Counted from the first letter of the stretch, positions 34,927 through 43,633 are shown. The stretch: 64,000 nucleotides of DNA from Syntrophobacter fumaroxidans MPOB (GCF_000014965.1 NC_008554.1:4638001-4702000); one strand, 5' to 3'. The notes: generated from the letters alone by a model not told the origin. Made by a program: numbers and translations.

Positions 34927-35186
34927 GCTCCCAGGCGCGACTCGGCGACATCAGCAGCCACGGCGGCGTCATCATCACCGGGGCGAGCCGGACGCTGGAC
35001 AACGGCATGCCGGTGGCCCGTATGGGGGATCTGCACGTCTGTCCCATCCCTGGGCATGGCGTGACGCCCATCGTGACCGGCAGCTTCGACACCATCACCG
35101 AAGGATTGCCCAACGCCCGCATCGGCGACATCACCGCCTGCGGAGCCATCATCGTCACCGGCAGTCCCGACACCATCGACAACTGA
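34923..35186 (+). CDS. PAAR-domain spike tip protein, 87 aa
   Basis: The protein has the PAAR repeat pattern: ARLGDISSHGGVIITGA, MPVARMGDLHVCP, GHGVTPIVTGS and ARIGDITACGAIIVTGS. The histidines and cysteines bind zinc at the tip of the cone. It caps the spike and can carry effectors. It overlaps the previous gene. Confidence 0.93.
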   Translation: MSSQARLGDISSHGGVIITGASRTLDNGMPVARMGDLHVCPIPGHGVTPIVTGSFDTITEGLPNARIGDITACGAIIVTGSPDTIDN

Positions 35187-35196
35187 GGGGGATGCC

Positions 35197-35505
35197 ATGA
35201 ACAATCTCGAACAGCCGCAGGAACCGCACTACTGGGATGTCTTCCCGAAGCTGATCCGGGTCTCGCGATCCCCATTCGCCCAGCGCATTCCGCTCTCGAT
35301 CCGGGGTCTACCAGAAGCGCCGGTGTTCGAATCGTCCAATCCCGACGTGGCCAGTGTCGATGAGGACGGCAATGTCGAGTGCGGCTTCGTTCCCGGGGCA
35401 GCCATGATCCTGGTCTGGGATTCGCCCGAGCGGCTCAGCCTGCGTCACGTCCAGGTCGAGGTCTATGGCGGCGGCGTCTCCGCACCGGTGGAGGTTCCTT
35501 CATGA
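35197..35505 (+). CDS. Ig-like (BIG2-type) virion protein, 102 aa
   Basis: The pattern IPLSIRGLPEAPVFESSNPD, then VASVDEDGNVECGFVPG and a terminal strand is a bacterial Ig-like (BIG2) domain, in which the phrase SSNPxVAxVDxxG is diagnostic. It is the single-domain version of the N-terminal domain of the next protein, so the two are probably duplicates. Such domains decorate phage baseplates and fibres and bind surface sugars. It is coupled to the next gene (ATGA). Confidence 0.7.
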   Translation: MNNLEQPQEPHYWDVFPKLIRVSRSPFAQRIPLSIRGLPEAPVFESSNPDVASVDEDGNVECGFVPGAAMILVWDSPERLSLRHVQVEVYGGGVSAPVEVPS

Positions 35506-36512
35506 CGGATACCGCGTCAGCCTATAACCACTGGGAGGTACAGCCTCGCTCCATCCGCCTCTCCGCTGGCGAGTTCCAGCAACGGGTACCACTCTCCCTG
35601 CGCGGCGACGTTGACGCTCCGGTCTTTGTCTCCAGCAACCCGGAAGTCGCGGAGATCGGGCCGGATGGCGTCATTCGCTGCGGCTGGACCATCGGCAACG
35701 CCGTGCTCATGGTCTGGCGATCCTCGGTCCGGGACAGCCTCCGCCATGTACTGGTGGAGGTCCGCGATCCGTCCTGGTTCGCCGACCACCCGGACTTTGC
35801 CAGCGGAGCATCGGTTTTCCTCAGTGGCACGGTGGTCAACGCCCTCAACACCAGCGGTGTCGGCAACGCGCTGATCGAATTCCGCCGCTCGGAAACCGGC
35901 CCGGCTGCGTACCAGGCCTTCGCCAACGCCTATGGCGGGTTCGAGCTGTCCGTACCCGAGGGGTTCTATTACGTGGAGGTCACCGCGCCGGGATACATCG
36001 CCTGGCACGGCTGGGTGAACGCCGACCCCAACACCTCCGGCGACATCCAGATCGTTCTCTCGCCCGAGCTCGACGGCCAGGTCGCTCGCATCGTTTTGCA
36101 GTGGGGCCTCAACCCCCGGGATCTCGATTCCCATCTCACCGGACCGACGCCATCGGGCAGTCGCTTCCATGTGTTCTATTCCCACACCATCGAAAACGAG
36201 GCGGCGGAATTGGACGTGGACGACACCAGTTCCTACGGGCCGGAGACCATCACCATCCATCGGCTCATCCCCGGCGTCTACCGTTACGCGGTCCACGACT
36301 ACACCAACCGCAACGCCAATCCGAGCACCGGCCTGGCGCAGTCCGGAGCATCGGTGAAAGTGTTCATGAGCGATGGCCGTGAGCAGACCTTCACCGTTCC
36401 CAACGCCCCGGGCACGGTCTGGACCGTGTTCGAAATCGACGGCGCGACCGGAACAGTGACGGCGGTCAACGCCATGAGCTATCAATCCCAACCCGCCAAT
36501 GTCGGCATGTAA
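35502..36512 (+). CDS. Multidomain virion protein: BIG2-like + carboxypeptidase-regulatory-like + DUF2135-like, 336 aa
   Basis: ATG 35502 overlaps the previous stop. Residues about 15-90 repeat the Ig-like domain of the upstream protein (SSNPEVAEIGPDGVIRCGW). Residues about 103-185 look like a carboxypeptidase-regulatory-like fold (VFLSGTVVNALNTSG, then YGGFELSVPEGFYYVEVTAPG). Residues about 190-320 resemble DUF2135/YfaP: QWGLNPRDLDSHLTGP and LDVDDTSSYGPETITIHRL. There is no signal peptide. The make-up suggests an adhesin-like surface protein on the baseplate rather than an enzyme. Confidence 0.7.
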   Translation: MTDTASAYNHWEVQPRSIRLSAGEFQQRVPLSLRGDVDAPVFVSSNPEVAEIGPDGVIRCGWTIGNAVLMVWRSSVRDSLRHVLVEVRDPSWFADHPDFASGASVFLSGTVVNALNTSGVGNALIEFRRSETGPAAYQAFANAYGGFELSVPEGFYYVEVTAPGYIAWHGWVNADPNTSGDIQIVLSPELDGQVARIVLQWGLNPRDLDSHLTGPTPSGSRFHVFYSHTIENEAAELDVDDTSSYGPETITIHRLIPGVYRYAVHDYTNRNANPSTGLAQSGASVKVFMSDGREQTFTVPNAPGTVWTVFEIDGATGTVTAVNAMSYQSQPANVGM

Positions 36513-36524
36513 TGGAGGTTTTCC

Positions 36525-37415
36525 ATGATTTCCGAAGAACCCGCCGACTTGCAGGCCACTATCGAGCAGACCGATTCCGGCGAGCAGCAGTATGTGCTGC
36601 GGGCGCTCTGCGATCACCTGTCCGGCATCCGTGAGGAGCTTTCCGGCATCCGCACGCTGCTGGAGGCCGGTCACGCCGCCTCGGAGGCGATGCGCGGCCA
36701 GGCCCAGGCCTATCTGGAAGCCCAGCAGGCCAGGACGCAAGAGTATCTGAATCAGGTACAGGTCGAGCCGGAGCCCGATTTCTATCCCTTCGTCGAACTG
36801 CCTGCGGGCACCGAACCCCGGGATCTGCCGGACGGCAACCGGCTCTTCACCTTGCCCGACGGCATGATCCTGCGGACCACTGACGATCAGCGAATCTGCG
36901 TCATCGACGCCGGGGAGCAGCAGGTCGTCACCCCCGGACCCGACACGGCCGTCGAGGTCGCCCCGGGACGTCTTTACACACTGGTCGAGTCCTATCTGAG
37001 CGCGACCCAGGAGGCAGCCGGTATCAGCGGACTGCCCGCCGGGATCGATCCGACCGCCATGGGCGCGGAACGCTTCGCGGTGGATCTGCCCGAGGGCATC
37101 CGTCTCGACGTCGATCACCGGGAGCGGTTCATCACCCTGATCAATCCGGCCGGACCTATCGACATCATCGGCATCGGCCGCATCGAGGGCATCGGTGAAA
37201 CCATCGTCGTCCGTCTGCTCTCCGGCGGAGCCAAGGGATTCCAGTGCGGCCAGTCCGGCCACGGCGGGTTGATCGAGGCGGACGGAACCATCCACCTGGG
37301 GCTCAAGAGCGGTGTGGATCTGGTGATCCGGTTCCAGGGAGAAGCCATTGACGACGACACTTCGGAAAATGGCTGCTCGGGACAGTGCGGCATCGACTGC
37401 GAGGAGCGTACCTGA
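36525..37415 (+). CDS. Baseplate-region protein, 296 aa, unknown
   Basis: I do not recognise this protein. Residues about 15-80 form a charged coiled coil with repeated Gly-Ile-Arg-Glu motifs. The remainder is beta-rich (FVELPAGTEPRDLPDGN and similar, twice), suggesting tandem small beta domains. The terminal segment has three Cys in a short space (CSGQCGIDC). It lies between the Ig-like proteins and gp25, with its stop overlapping the gp25-like start by one base. A role in baseplate or fibre attachment is likely from position only. Confidence 0.5.
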   Translation: MISEEPADLQATIEQTDSGEQQYVLRALCDHLSGIREELSGIRTLLEAGHAASEAMRGQAQAYLEAQQARTQEYLNQVQVEPEPDFYPFVELPAGTEPRDLPDGNRLFTLPDGMILRTTDDQRICVIDAGEQQVVTPGPDTAVEVAPGRLYTLVESYLSATQEAAGISGLPAGIDPTAMGAERFAVDLPEGIRLDVDHRERFITLINPAGPIDIIGIGRIEGIGETIVVRLLSGGAKGFQCGQSGHGGLIEADGTIHLGLKSGVDLVIRFQGEAIDDDTSENGCSGQCGIDCEERT

Positions 37416-38350
37416 TGAGCTTCGACTTTCTCGGCAAGGGATTGCGCTACCCGTTCCGGTTTCAGTCGGTATCCGGCGGCACCCAGATCTCGACCGCCAC
37501 CTCGCGGGAGCACGAGCACATCCGCGAAAGCATCCTGCAGATCCTCGGCACCCGGATCGGCGAACGGTTCATGAATCCGGAGTTTGGCTCCAGGCTGAAG
37601 GATCTGGTGTTCGAACAGAACGACGAGGTGCTCAAGGGCCTGCTGCGCCATTACGTGATCGACGCCATCAAGCGCTGGGAAAAGCGGGTGATCATCACGG
37701 AGGTGCGCTTCGACGACCGGCCGCTGAACATCGACGGCAACCTGCTGCTGGTACATATCGCCTACCGGGTGATCCAGAGCCAGGTGGACGGCAACCTGGT
37801 CTATCCCTTCTACAGAGAAGACCCGAACAATCCCGCGCCCAGCTATCCCCAGCCTGAAATACCCCCAGAGCCCGAACCCGATCCGGAACCACCGCCGGTG
37901 CGCAGCGTGCGCCTGTCGCCGGACGTGCGCTCACTGTTCAATCTGCTCTGGTTCGACGCGGCCGAGATGAGCCCCGATCCGGCGGATTCCTTGATCTGGC
38001 CAGCCGGGGAATACGAAGTCGCCTACATCGAGGGAGCCTTTCAGGACCGCAACGGCAAGTGGATCGTCAGCGATCCGGGTGACAACCACGGCCATTACCT
38101 GACATTCGAGGGAGCGCCAGAAACGGAAGCGCCCCAGGCCGAGCACGGCCTCTATCTGGCCGCGAGCGGTCTGGGCTTCGACACACAGAGTCAGGCGGAA
38201 GACAACGCCGCTGGCACCGTTCACCGGATTACCACGTCGGAGCCTGGCCGCATCGGACTGTTCTATTTCGAGGGCAAGAAGGAATCCCACTACCTCAACA
38301 ACACCTCCGGGCAGCCCAATCCCGTCTGGCAACTGCGCGGCCCGCTCTGA
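37415..38350 (+). CDS. Baseplate wedge gp25/gpW-like protein with C-terminal extension, 311 aa
   Basis: Residues about 25-130 carry the gp25-like lysozyme-fold pattern: REHEHIRESILQILGT, RIGERFMNPEFGSRLKDLVF and the later strand RVIITEVRFD. A proline/glutamate-rich linker follows (PEPEPDPEPP near 150-165). Residues about 170-311 are an extra beta-rich domain unlike gp25, which is normally about 130 residues. It bridges sheath and wedge. It is the last gene before late-element copy 7. Confidence 0.85.
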   Translation: MSFDFLGKGLRYPFRFQSVSGGTQISTATSREHEHIRESILQILGTRIGERFMNPEFGSRLKDLVFEQNDEVLKGLLRHYVIDAIKRWEKRVIITEVRFDDRPLNIDGNLLLVHIAYRVIQSQVDGNLVYPFYREDPNNPAPSYPQPEIPPEPEPDPEPPPVRSVRLSPDVRSLFNLLWFDAAEMSPDPADSLIWPAGEYEVAYIEGAFQDRNGKWIVSDPGDNHGHYLTFEGAPETEAPQAEHGLYLAASGLGFDTQSQAEDNAAGTVHRITTSEPGRIGLFYFEGKKESHYLNNTSGQPNPVWQLRGPL

Positions 38351-38359
38351 GGCATCCCG

Positions 38360-38394
38360 CCTCCGACACATCCAGGCCCCTTCCGGTAAGTAAC
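38360..38394 (+). promoter_or_regulatory. Late promoter-like element, copy 7 of 7
   Basis: CCTCCGACACATC, then CTTCCGGTAAGTAAC at standard spacing. It lies 55 bases before the ATG at 38450. The leader has a perfect 8-bp hairpin GCGAGAGC/GCTCTCGC (38402-38409 and 38417-38424). Confidence 0.7.
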
Positions 38395-38449
38395 CGGCGT
38401 GGCGAGAGCATCAGGCGCTCTCGCATAACCGCCGAAAACCGGAGAGACC

Positions 38450-39859
38450 ATGGGCCGCGCAAGCATCGGATACATCAACAAGGATTACGAATCGATTCGC
38501 CAGGAGCTGCTGGCGAAGATCCCGCAGCTCACCGACCGCTGGACCGATTTCAACCACTCCGATCTCGGCGTCGTCCTGCTCGATCTGTTCTGCGGCGTGG
38601 GCGACATGCTGGCCTACTACCTGGACGCCCAGGCGGCGGAGGCCTTTCTGCCCACGGCCCGCCAGCGCCAGAACGTCATCAACCTCTGCAAGCTCATCGG
38701 CTACCGGCTGGACTCGCCGGTGGCCTCCACCACCACGCTGCGTTTCCGGCTCTCCGCTCCGCTTGATAAAGACCTGACCATTCCGGCGGGAACGGCCTGC
38801 CGCGCCTTGCTGAATGACGGCGAGGCGGATTTCGAGACGGTCGAGGACGGCCTGCTACCGCGAGGCGTGCTCTCGGTGGATATTCCGGCCCGGCAAGGCG
38901 TGCGCCGCACCGAGACCTTCACGTCGACGGGGCTGCCATTCCAGCGCATCCGCCTGACCGGCGACGCCATCGCCCAGGGCACCATCACCGTTACGGTGGG
39001 GGACGACGCCTGGAGCGAGGTCGATCATTTCCAGGACAGCCTGGCCGACAGCCGCCATTTCATGGCCGATCTGGACGCCCTCGACATCTCCACACTGATT
39101 TTCGGCGACGGGCAAAGCGGCGCTGTACCCGCTCAGGGAAGCGCCATCGCCGTCAGCTATCTGCAGACCATCGGGGACCAGGGAAATCTCGGTCCGAACC
39201 GGATCACCCAACTGCTGAGTCCGATCTACCTGAACGGCGGCCAGGTCTCCCTGACCGTCACCAACCCGGTGCCCGCCACCGGCGGCGCTTCGCGGGAAGC
39301 CCTCGAACACGCTCGCCGACAGGCACCGGCGGAGCTGCGCAGTCTCTGGAAGGCCGTCACCCTGGAGGATTATCAGGCGCTCGCCGAAGGTTACCCCGGC
39401 GTCGCCAAGGCCAAGGTGCTCGACACCAATGCCTGCCAGAACATCCGCTATTACAACGTCCAACTGGCCATCGCCCCCAACGGCGGCGGCATGCCTTCGG
39501 CGCTGCTCAAGCGGGACCTCGCGGAGTTTCTCGAACGCCGCAAGGTCATCACGGTCGAGATCAACCTGTTCGACCCGATCTACCGGCCCGTTTCCATCGA
39601 CGCCGAGGTCTACATCTGGCCAGGTGAACCGCTGGAAAATGTGCGCAGCCGCATCGAAGCCGCGCTCTCCGATTTCTTTTCCTTCGACCAAGTCTCCTTC
39701 GGTCAGACCATTCACTTCTCCGACCTGGTGGCCCTGATCGACGGTGTGCGCGGGGTCAGTCACATGCACCTCTACGCGCCGCAGCAGGACATCGAGCTGC
39801 GCCACGGCGAAATCCCGGTTCTCGGCACCGTCAACCTCGATCTGCGGAGGGCCGGTTGA
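38450..39859 (+). CDS. Baseplate J/gp47-like wedge protein, 469 aa
   Basis: The N-terminal helix-rich part (YINKDYESIRQELLAKIPQL, LLDLFCGVGDMLAYYLD) and later segments GYRLDSPVASTTTLRF and LEDYQALAEGYPGVAKAKVL match baseplate J/gp6/gp47 proteins. The C-terminal EFLERRKVITVEINLFDP segment is also conserved in this family. It forms the wedge that triggers sheath contraction. CCGGAGAG precedes the ATG. The next gene (tail protein I-like) starts at its stop. Confidence 0.9.
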   Translation: MGRASIGYINKDYESIRQELLAKIPQLTDRWTDFNHSDLGVVLLDLFCGVGDMLAYYLDAQAAEAFLPTARQRQNVINLCKLIGYRLDSPVASTTTLRFRLSAPLDKDLTIPAGTACRALLNDGEADFETVEDGLLPRGVLSVDIPARQGVRRTETFTSTGLPFQRIRLTGDAIAQGTITVTVGDDAWSEVDHFQDSLADSRHFMADLDALDISTLIFGDGQSGAVPAQGSAIAVSYLQTIGDQGNLGPNRITQLLSPIYLNGGQVSLTVTNPVPATGGASREALEHARRQAPAELRSLWKAVTLEDYQALAEGYPGVAKAKVLDTNACQNIRYYNVQLAIAPNGGGMPSALLKRDLAEFLERRKVITVEINLFDPIYRPVSIDAEVYIWPGEPLENVRSRIEAALSDFFSFDQVSFGQTIHFSDLVALIDGVRGVSHMHLYAPQQDIELRHGEIPVLGTVNLDLRRAG

Positions 39860-41433
39860 TGTCGGATTGGTTCAAGGACAATCTGCTCGGCCTGCTGCCG
39901 CCGCTTTACGAGCACAACGACGAGGCCGGTGACCTGCGCACCTTTCTGAGCCTTCCCGCCGGAACGCTCGACGAACTCAAGCAGGCTATCGACGATTTTC
40001 CGGCCATCTTCGACGTCGATCACTGCGACGAACGCTTCCTGCCGCTGCTGGCGAGACTGGTCGGCCTCGAAGTGGACGGCACCTGTTCGCCGGACTGCCA
40101 GCGCCGCCGCGTGCGGGAGGCGGTCGAAATCTATCGCCGCAAGGGCACCATCCCGGCCATCGAACGCGACTTCGACGCGCTTGGTTGGCAGGGAGAACTG
40201 CAGGAGACCTTCCGCTCGGCTCTGCGTCTCAATGCCCGTTCCAGTCTCAGCAAAGCCAAGCTGCCCGGGCTGGTGTTCAGCCTCGGCGTATTTCGCGTGC
40301 TGTGTCTCAACCAGACCGAGGGACTGCGCGACGCCCTGGTGTTTCACCACCCGGCTGGCACCCGCTGTTTCTGGCTCCAATTTTTACTCGAATGGATCGA
40401 AGGCGGCGCGATGCTCGACTTCGGGCACGCCAACGCTGTGCGCCGGATCGTGCTGGCGTTTCTCGACGAGACCTTCGTCCTTGGCCGCTCCTCGCTTGGT
40501 TCCTGCCGTCACCTGACCAACAAGCAGAGGGCCTGGGAGCTGCTGCAGCTCACCAGCACCACGGAGATGCTCCCGGAAATCGACCGGGCCGCCGTGAAGG
40601 TTTCCCGTTTTCACGGCCGCCAGAACCGGATGCGCCTGAACCACAAGGCTCTCAACGATTGGCGGCTTCCATACACCCGCGTCGGCGAGGGCCGGGTTTC
40701 CTTCTGCACGCCCATCTACACCGGCCGCGACTTCGAAGGGGATGTGCTGGAAAGCGGCTTCGGGCTGGGCGAGAGCCATCTCAACCGCAAGCCGCTGACC
40801 CATGGCGAGACCGCGCTGCGCTACTGCTTCCGGCAGAAGGATTTCTTTTTCGACACGCAGGCGGAACCGGTCGAGCGGGCGGAGGCCAAGTACGACCTGC
40901 GCCTGCCCTTGGAATCTCGACACCGTTTCTGCTTCCAGCTTGGCCGCGCCAGGCTCAACGCTGGTCTCGACCTCACCGCCAACCAGGGCGGCATCAGCAA
41001 TCTGCTGCTCGCCTCCACCGCTGGCTGCGACGCGGACGTCACCCTGGCCGTCGACCGGATCGACCGATGGCGGCGGAGAGGGCCTGTGTTCCGGCTCAAC
41101 GCGAACACCCTGAACACCCGGTATCTGAGCAATGCGAATCTGACCGGCGAACGGGCCTCGCTTGAAGTCTACGTGGACACAGGTTCTCTCCAGCGCCATC
41201 GGGTCGAGACCATGAAGCTGGGCGCGAGCCCGCTCAACACCACCGGCCTGCGTCTCTCCGTGGATCGGACCCGCCCGATGCGCGTCAGCCGCATGCGCCT
41301 CAACCAGGCCGGATTCCGCTGGTCGCGGCCGTCCTACCGCTGGCTGTTCCGTCAGCAGGACCTGCACGCGCCCACGCAGGCCGGGTTCGAGGCCGCCACC
41401 AACAACTATCGCGCCACCCAGTGGCCCACCTGA
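39859..41433 (+). CDS. Tail protein I (P2 gpI-like) with long C-terminal repeat region, 524 aa
   Basis: ATG 39859 overlaps the J stop by one base; an in-frame TTG lies 3 bases upstream. Residues about 5-130 resemble P2-type gpI: LLGLLPPLYEHNDEAGDL, DERFLPLLARLVGLE and AVEIYRRKGTIPAIE, the conserved RRKGT signature. The chain is about twice the usual length. Residues about 230-510 have short beta-strand repeats with recurring R-L-N and M-R-L-N triplets (HGRQNRMRLNHKALN, RVSRMRLNQAGF), suggesting a solenoid or a fibre-attachment part. Confidence 0.82.
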   Translation: MSDWFKDNLLGLLPPLYEHNDEAGDLRTFLSLPAGTLDELKQAIDDFPAIFDVDHCDERFLPLLARLVGLEVDGTCSPDCQRRRVREAVEIYRRKGTIPAIERDFDALGWQGELQETFRSALRLNARSSLSKAKLPGLVFSLGVFRVLCLNQTEGLRDALVFHHPAGTRCFWLQFLLEWIEGGAMLDFGHANAVRRIVLAFLDETFVLGRSSLGSCRHLTNKQRAWELLQLTSTTEMLPEIDRAAVKVSRFHGRQNRMRLNHKALNDWRLPYTRVGEGRVSFCTPIYTGRDFEGDVLESGFGLGESHLNRKPLTHGETALRYCFRQKDFFFDTQAEPVERAEAKYDLRLPLESRHRFCFQLGRARLNAGLDLTANQGGISNLLLASTAGCDADVTLAVDRIDRWRRRGPVFRLNANTLNTRYLSNANLTGERASLEVYVDTGSLQRHRVETMKLGASPLNTTGLRLSVDRTRPMRVSRMRLNQAGFRWSRPSYRWLFRQQDLHAPTQAGFEAATNNYRATQWPT

Positions 41434-41443
41434 AGGAGAACCC

Positions 41444-42037
41444 ATGGCGATTCACCTCTATCTTGACGAAGCGCTGACTCAGCAGATTTCCGAGGGGGAT
41501 TTCAGCCGCCCCGAGGCCGAGAGTTACAACGGCACCGACGGCGACATCAAGGATCGACAGCTCTACGTCGCCAACGAGCAGACGAGCCTCCCCTCGGCCA
41601 TCGACGCGGCGCAGACCTCCATCGCCCTGGCCGAACCGCGCTTTGCCGACGGCGAACTCATCATCATCGACGGCGAGCAGATGCTCATCGAAAGCGGCGG
41701 CGGCACCGCCAATCTCACCGTGCAGCGGGGCGTTGCCAACACCGCTCCGGCCGCGCACGACGCCGGAACGACCGTCTATTCCGGCTACGACTACACCGGG
41801 CTGGTGCTCGATCCCATCGACGAGACCGGTACCGACGAATCGGTCTGGTACCGCCTGGCCCTGACCCAGGCCGAACTCGACACCGCCACCCAGGGCGCAC
41901 CGCTCAACCTCGGTGACAAGGCCTTCCAGCAGACGCTGTCTTTCTGGCGGCGCTGCACCGTGCTCCCGGGCACGCCGGTGCAAAACAAACTCGACATCAA
42001 ACTGCGCCTGACCGGCACGGAAAACCCGATTCTTTAA
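41444..42037 (+). CDS. Tail-fibre-region protein, 197 aa
   Basis: I do not recognise this protein. It is beta-rich with short loops (LYVANEQTSLPSAIDAAQTS, IDGEQMLIESGGGTANL), with no signal peptide or membrane segment. AAGGAG precedes the ATG. It sits between gpI and other fibre-type genes and is probably a fibre connector. Confidence 0.5.
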   Translation: MAIHLYLDEALTQQISEGDFSRPEAESYNGTDGDIKDRQLYVANEQTSLPSAIDAAQTSIALAEPRFADGELIIIDGEQMLIESGGGTANLTVQRGVANTAPAAHDAGTTVYSGYDYTGLVLDPIDETGTDESVWYRLALTQAELDTATQGAPLNLGDKAFQQTLSFWRRCTVLPGTPVQNKLDIKLRLTGTENPIL

Positions 42038-42047
42038 GGAGGCCGCC

Positions 42048-43037
42048 ATGGCATACCACAGCATTCAAGGACTCGCCCACGGTCGGCTCGACCTGCTCAA
42101 TCAACTGCGGACCTTTCTGGTGACCACCACCGGATGGACCCTGCACGACGATCAGTCGGCCGACCCGCAGCCGTATTTCGTCTTCAAATCGCACGGGGAA
42201 TCCGGAGCCGAGGACGTCTATCTGCAGTTCCGTATCAGCACCACCTCCGGGCGGATTCACGTCGCCGCATTCCAGTATTGGGACGCGGCCACCCACACCG
42301 GCATCAACGAGGCTTCGCACACCAGTTACACCTACCTGCGGGTGGAGGACAGCGCCGACTTCATCTTCTGGCTGTTTGCCGACCTGGACCACGTCTTCGT
42401 GGTGACCAAGCTCGTCTCCACCTACTACGGCCATTACAGCGGACTGCTGAAACGCTTCTGGTCCGGGGCCGTCGCGCTCACGCAGGCGGCGGCCACCGCC
42501 GGAAGCGGCGTGGTGCTTCAGGTCAACGACGCCACCGTGGTCACGCCCGGACAGGACTATGTGATCAAGGACGACGCGGGCATCGAACGCGTGCGGGTGA
42601 GCGCCATCGACACCGCCGTCACGCCGAACACCATTACCGTCGAGACCCTCGTTCGGGATTACGCCTCGGGGGCCAAGATCGGCGAGGACCCGCAGCCGGT
42701 CATCAACAGTTACTACAACGCGCCGGGCACCTTCTACGCCGTGAACAAGTTCGACGGCTGGACTTCCGCCTCCGGCCAGCAGGGCCGCTGCGGCGCGGCC
42801 AACGGCGGTCTCCAGGGCGAAACCGATCCGGAGATGCGCTACGGCACCACCATCCTTTTTCCCTGGCTCGCCTCGATGTCCGGTTCCGCTGCCTACCAGG
42901 AACTGCGCGGCGAACTCATCGAGATCTTCTCCGTGGGCGGCGGCAACGTCGCCTCGGAAGACACCATTCAAATCGGAACGGACAGCTACCGCGTGTTCAA
43001 CCTGACCACCGGCGGCTGGTGCGCGGTGAAGGAATAA
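42048..43037 (+). CDS. Tail-region protein, 329 aa, unknown
   Basis: I do not recognise a family. It is mostly beta, with aromatic-rich strands (YFVFKSHGESGAEDVYLQFR, HTSYTYLRVEDSADFIFWLF), which would fit a receptor-binding or fibre domain. A central segment (residues about 150-220) has repeats of the type VTPGQDYVIKDDAGIERV that look like an extra beta-sandwich. AAGGAGG precedes the ATG. Position after gpI suggests a tail tip component. Confidence 0.5.
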   Translation: MAYHSIQGLAHGRLDLLNQLRTFLVTTTGWTLHDDQSADPQPYFVFKSHGESGAEDVYLQFRISTTSGRIHVAAFQYWDAATHTGINEASHTSYTYLRVEDSADFIFWLFADLDHVFVVTKLVSTYYGHYSGLLKRFWSGAVALTQAAATAGSGVVLQVNDATVVTPGQDYVIKDDAGIERVRVSAIDTAVTPNTITVETLVRDYASGAKIGEDPQPVINSYYNAPGTFYAVNKFDGWTSASGQQGRCGAANGGLQGETDPEMRYGTTILFPWLASMSGSAAYQELRGELIEIFSVGGGNVASEDTIQIGTDSYRVFNLTTGGWCAVKE

Positions 43038-43041
43038 AGCC

Positions 43042-43173
43042 ATGGCAATGCATAGCGGAAAGCTCAAACCCATCAGCACGATCACCGGCCAGCGTCGTCC
43101 GGAAACGCTCCTGTCCATGAACCGTGGCCAGGCACTCAAGCTCAGCGGGAGGATTCGCCGTGGCCGTGCATAA
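43042..43173 (+). CDS. Micro-protein, 43 aa, resembling the N-terminus of the next protein
   Basis: This short frame starts 2 bases after the previous stop region and ends at 43173, inside the next gene. Its residues (HSGKLKPIST, then QRRPETLL) line up with the start of the downstream protein (HKGQLASITT, then RRPELLAIG). This suggests a duplicated N-terminal head. It has no strong ribosome site (only GGAAT). It could be a real micro-protein or a translational-coupling leader. Confidence 0.4.
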   Translation: MAMHSGKLKPISTITGQRRPETLLSMNRGQALKLSGRIRRGRA

Positions 43174-43621
43174 GGGACAACTGGCATCCATCACCACCCG
43201 CAGAGGCACACGGCGGCCGGAACTGCTCGCCATTGGAGCGGCGCAACCCGGAGCGCTTTTCGAGCTGTTTTCCGGGGCACCGGCCAGGCGCACGGTGATG
43301 GTTCGGGCCGACAGCGCAATGCGGGTCGCCCATCGGCTCGAACGTCGATCCGACCTCGCACTTCGCGTGAACAACCGCTTGAACCGGAGCGCCGACCTGT
43401 GGCTCGTCGTCCATGGCCGTCTGGGCGTCGATGCCGACGCGGCGGTGCGGGTGACGAGTCCCTGGCAGCGGAGCATCGACACCAGCGTCCGGACTTCCGG
43501 CGCACACATCAGCCGATCCGACACCGTCCAGCGCATCGCGATCCCGGCCGGGCTGCTGGCCGACACGCGCCAGATCCTGTTCGCGGTGCTCATCGATCAA
43601 GACCACGAAATTCAGACCTAA
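43160..43621 (+). CDS. Tail-region protein with six 14-residue repeats, 153 aa
   Basis: GTG 43160 is chosen because GCGGGAGGA lies 6 bases upstream; a frame start further up (43124) lacks a site. Residues about 48-131 contain six 14-residue repeats with D at position 4, R at 8 and V/T/I at 9 (for example RRSDLALRVNNRLN and RSADLWLVVHGRLG). This periodicity suggests a solenoid or a multivalent fibre collar. The start copies the micro-protein before it. The C-terminus ends in a hydrophobic strand. I cannot assign a family. Confidence 0.55.
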   Translation: MAVHKGQLASITTRRGTRRPELLAIGAAQPGALFELFSGAPARRTVMVRADSAMRVAHRLERRSDLALRVNNRLNRSADLWLVVHGRLGVDADAAVRVTSPWQRSIDTSVRTSGAHISRSDTVQRIAIPAGLLADTRQILFAVLIDQDHEIQT

Positions 43622-43633
43622 AGGAGAACAGCA

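Noticed and set aside
4379-38390. GGTAAGT as eukaryotic splice donor or intron boundary
   Set aside because: The sites lie in gaps between intact bacterial-type genes with no interrupted frames.
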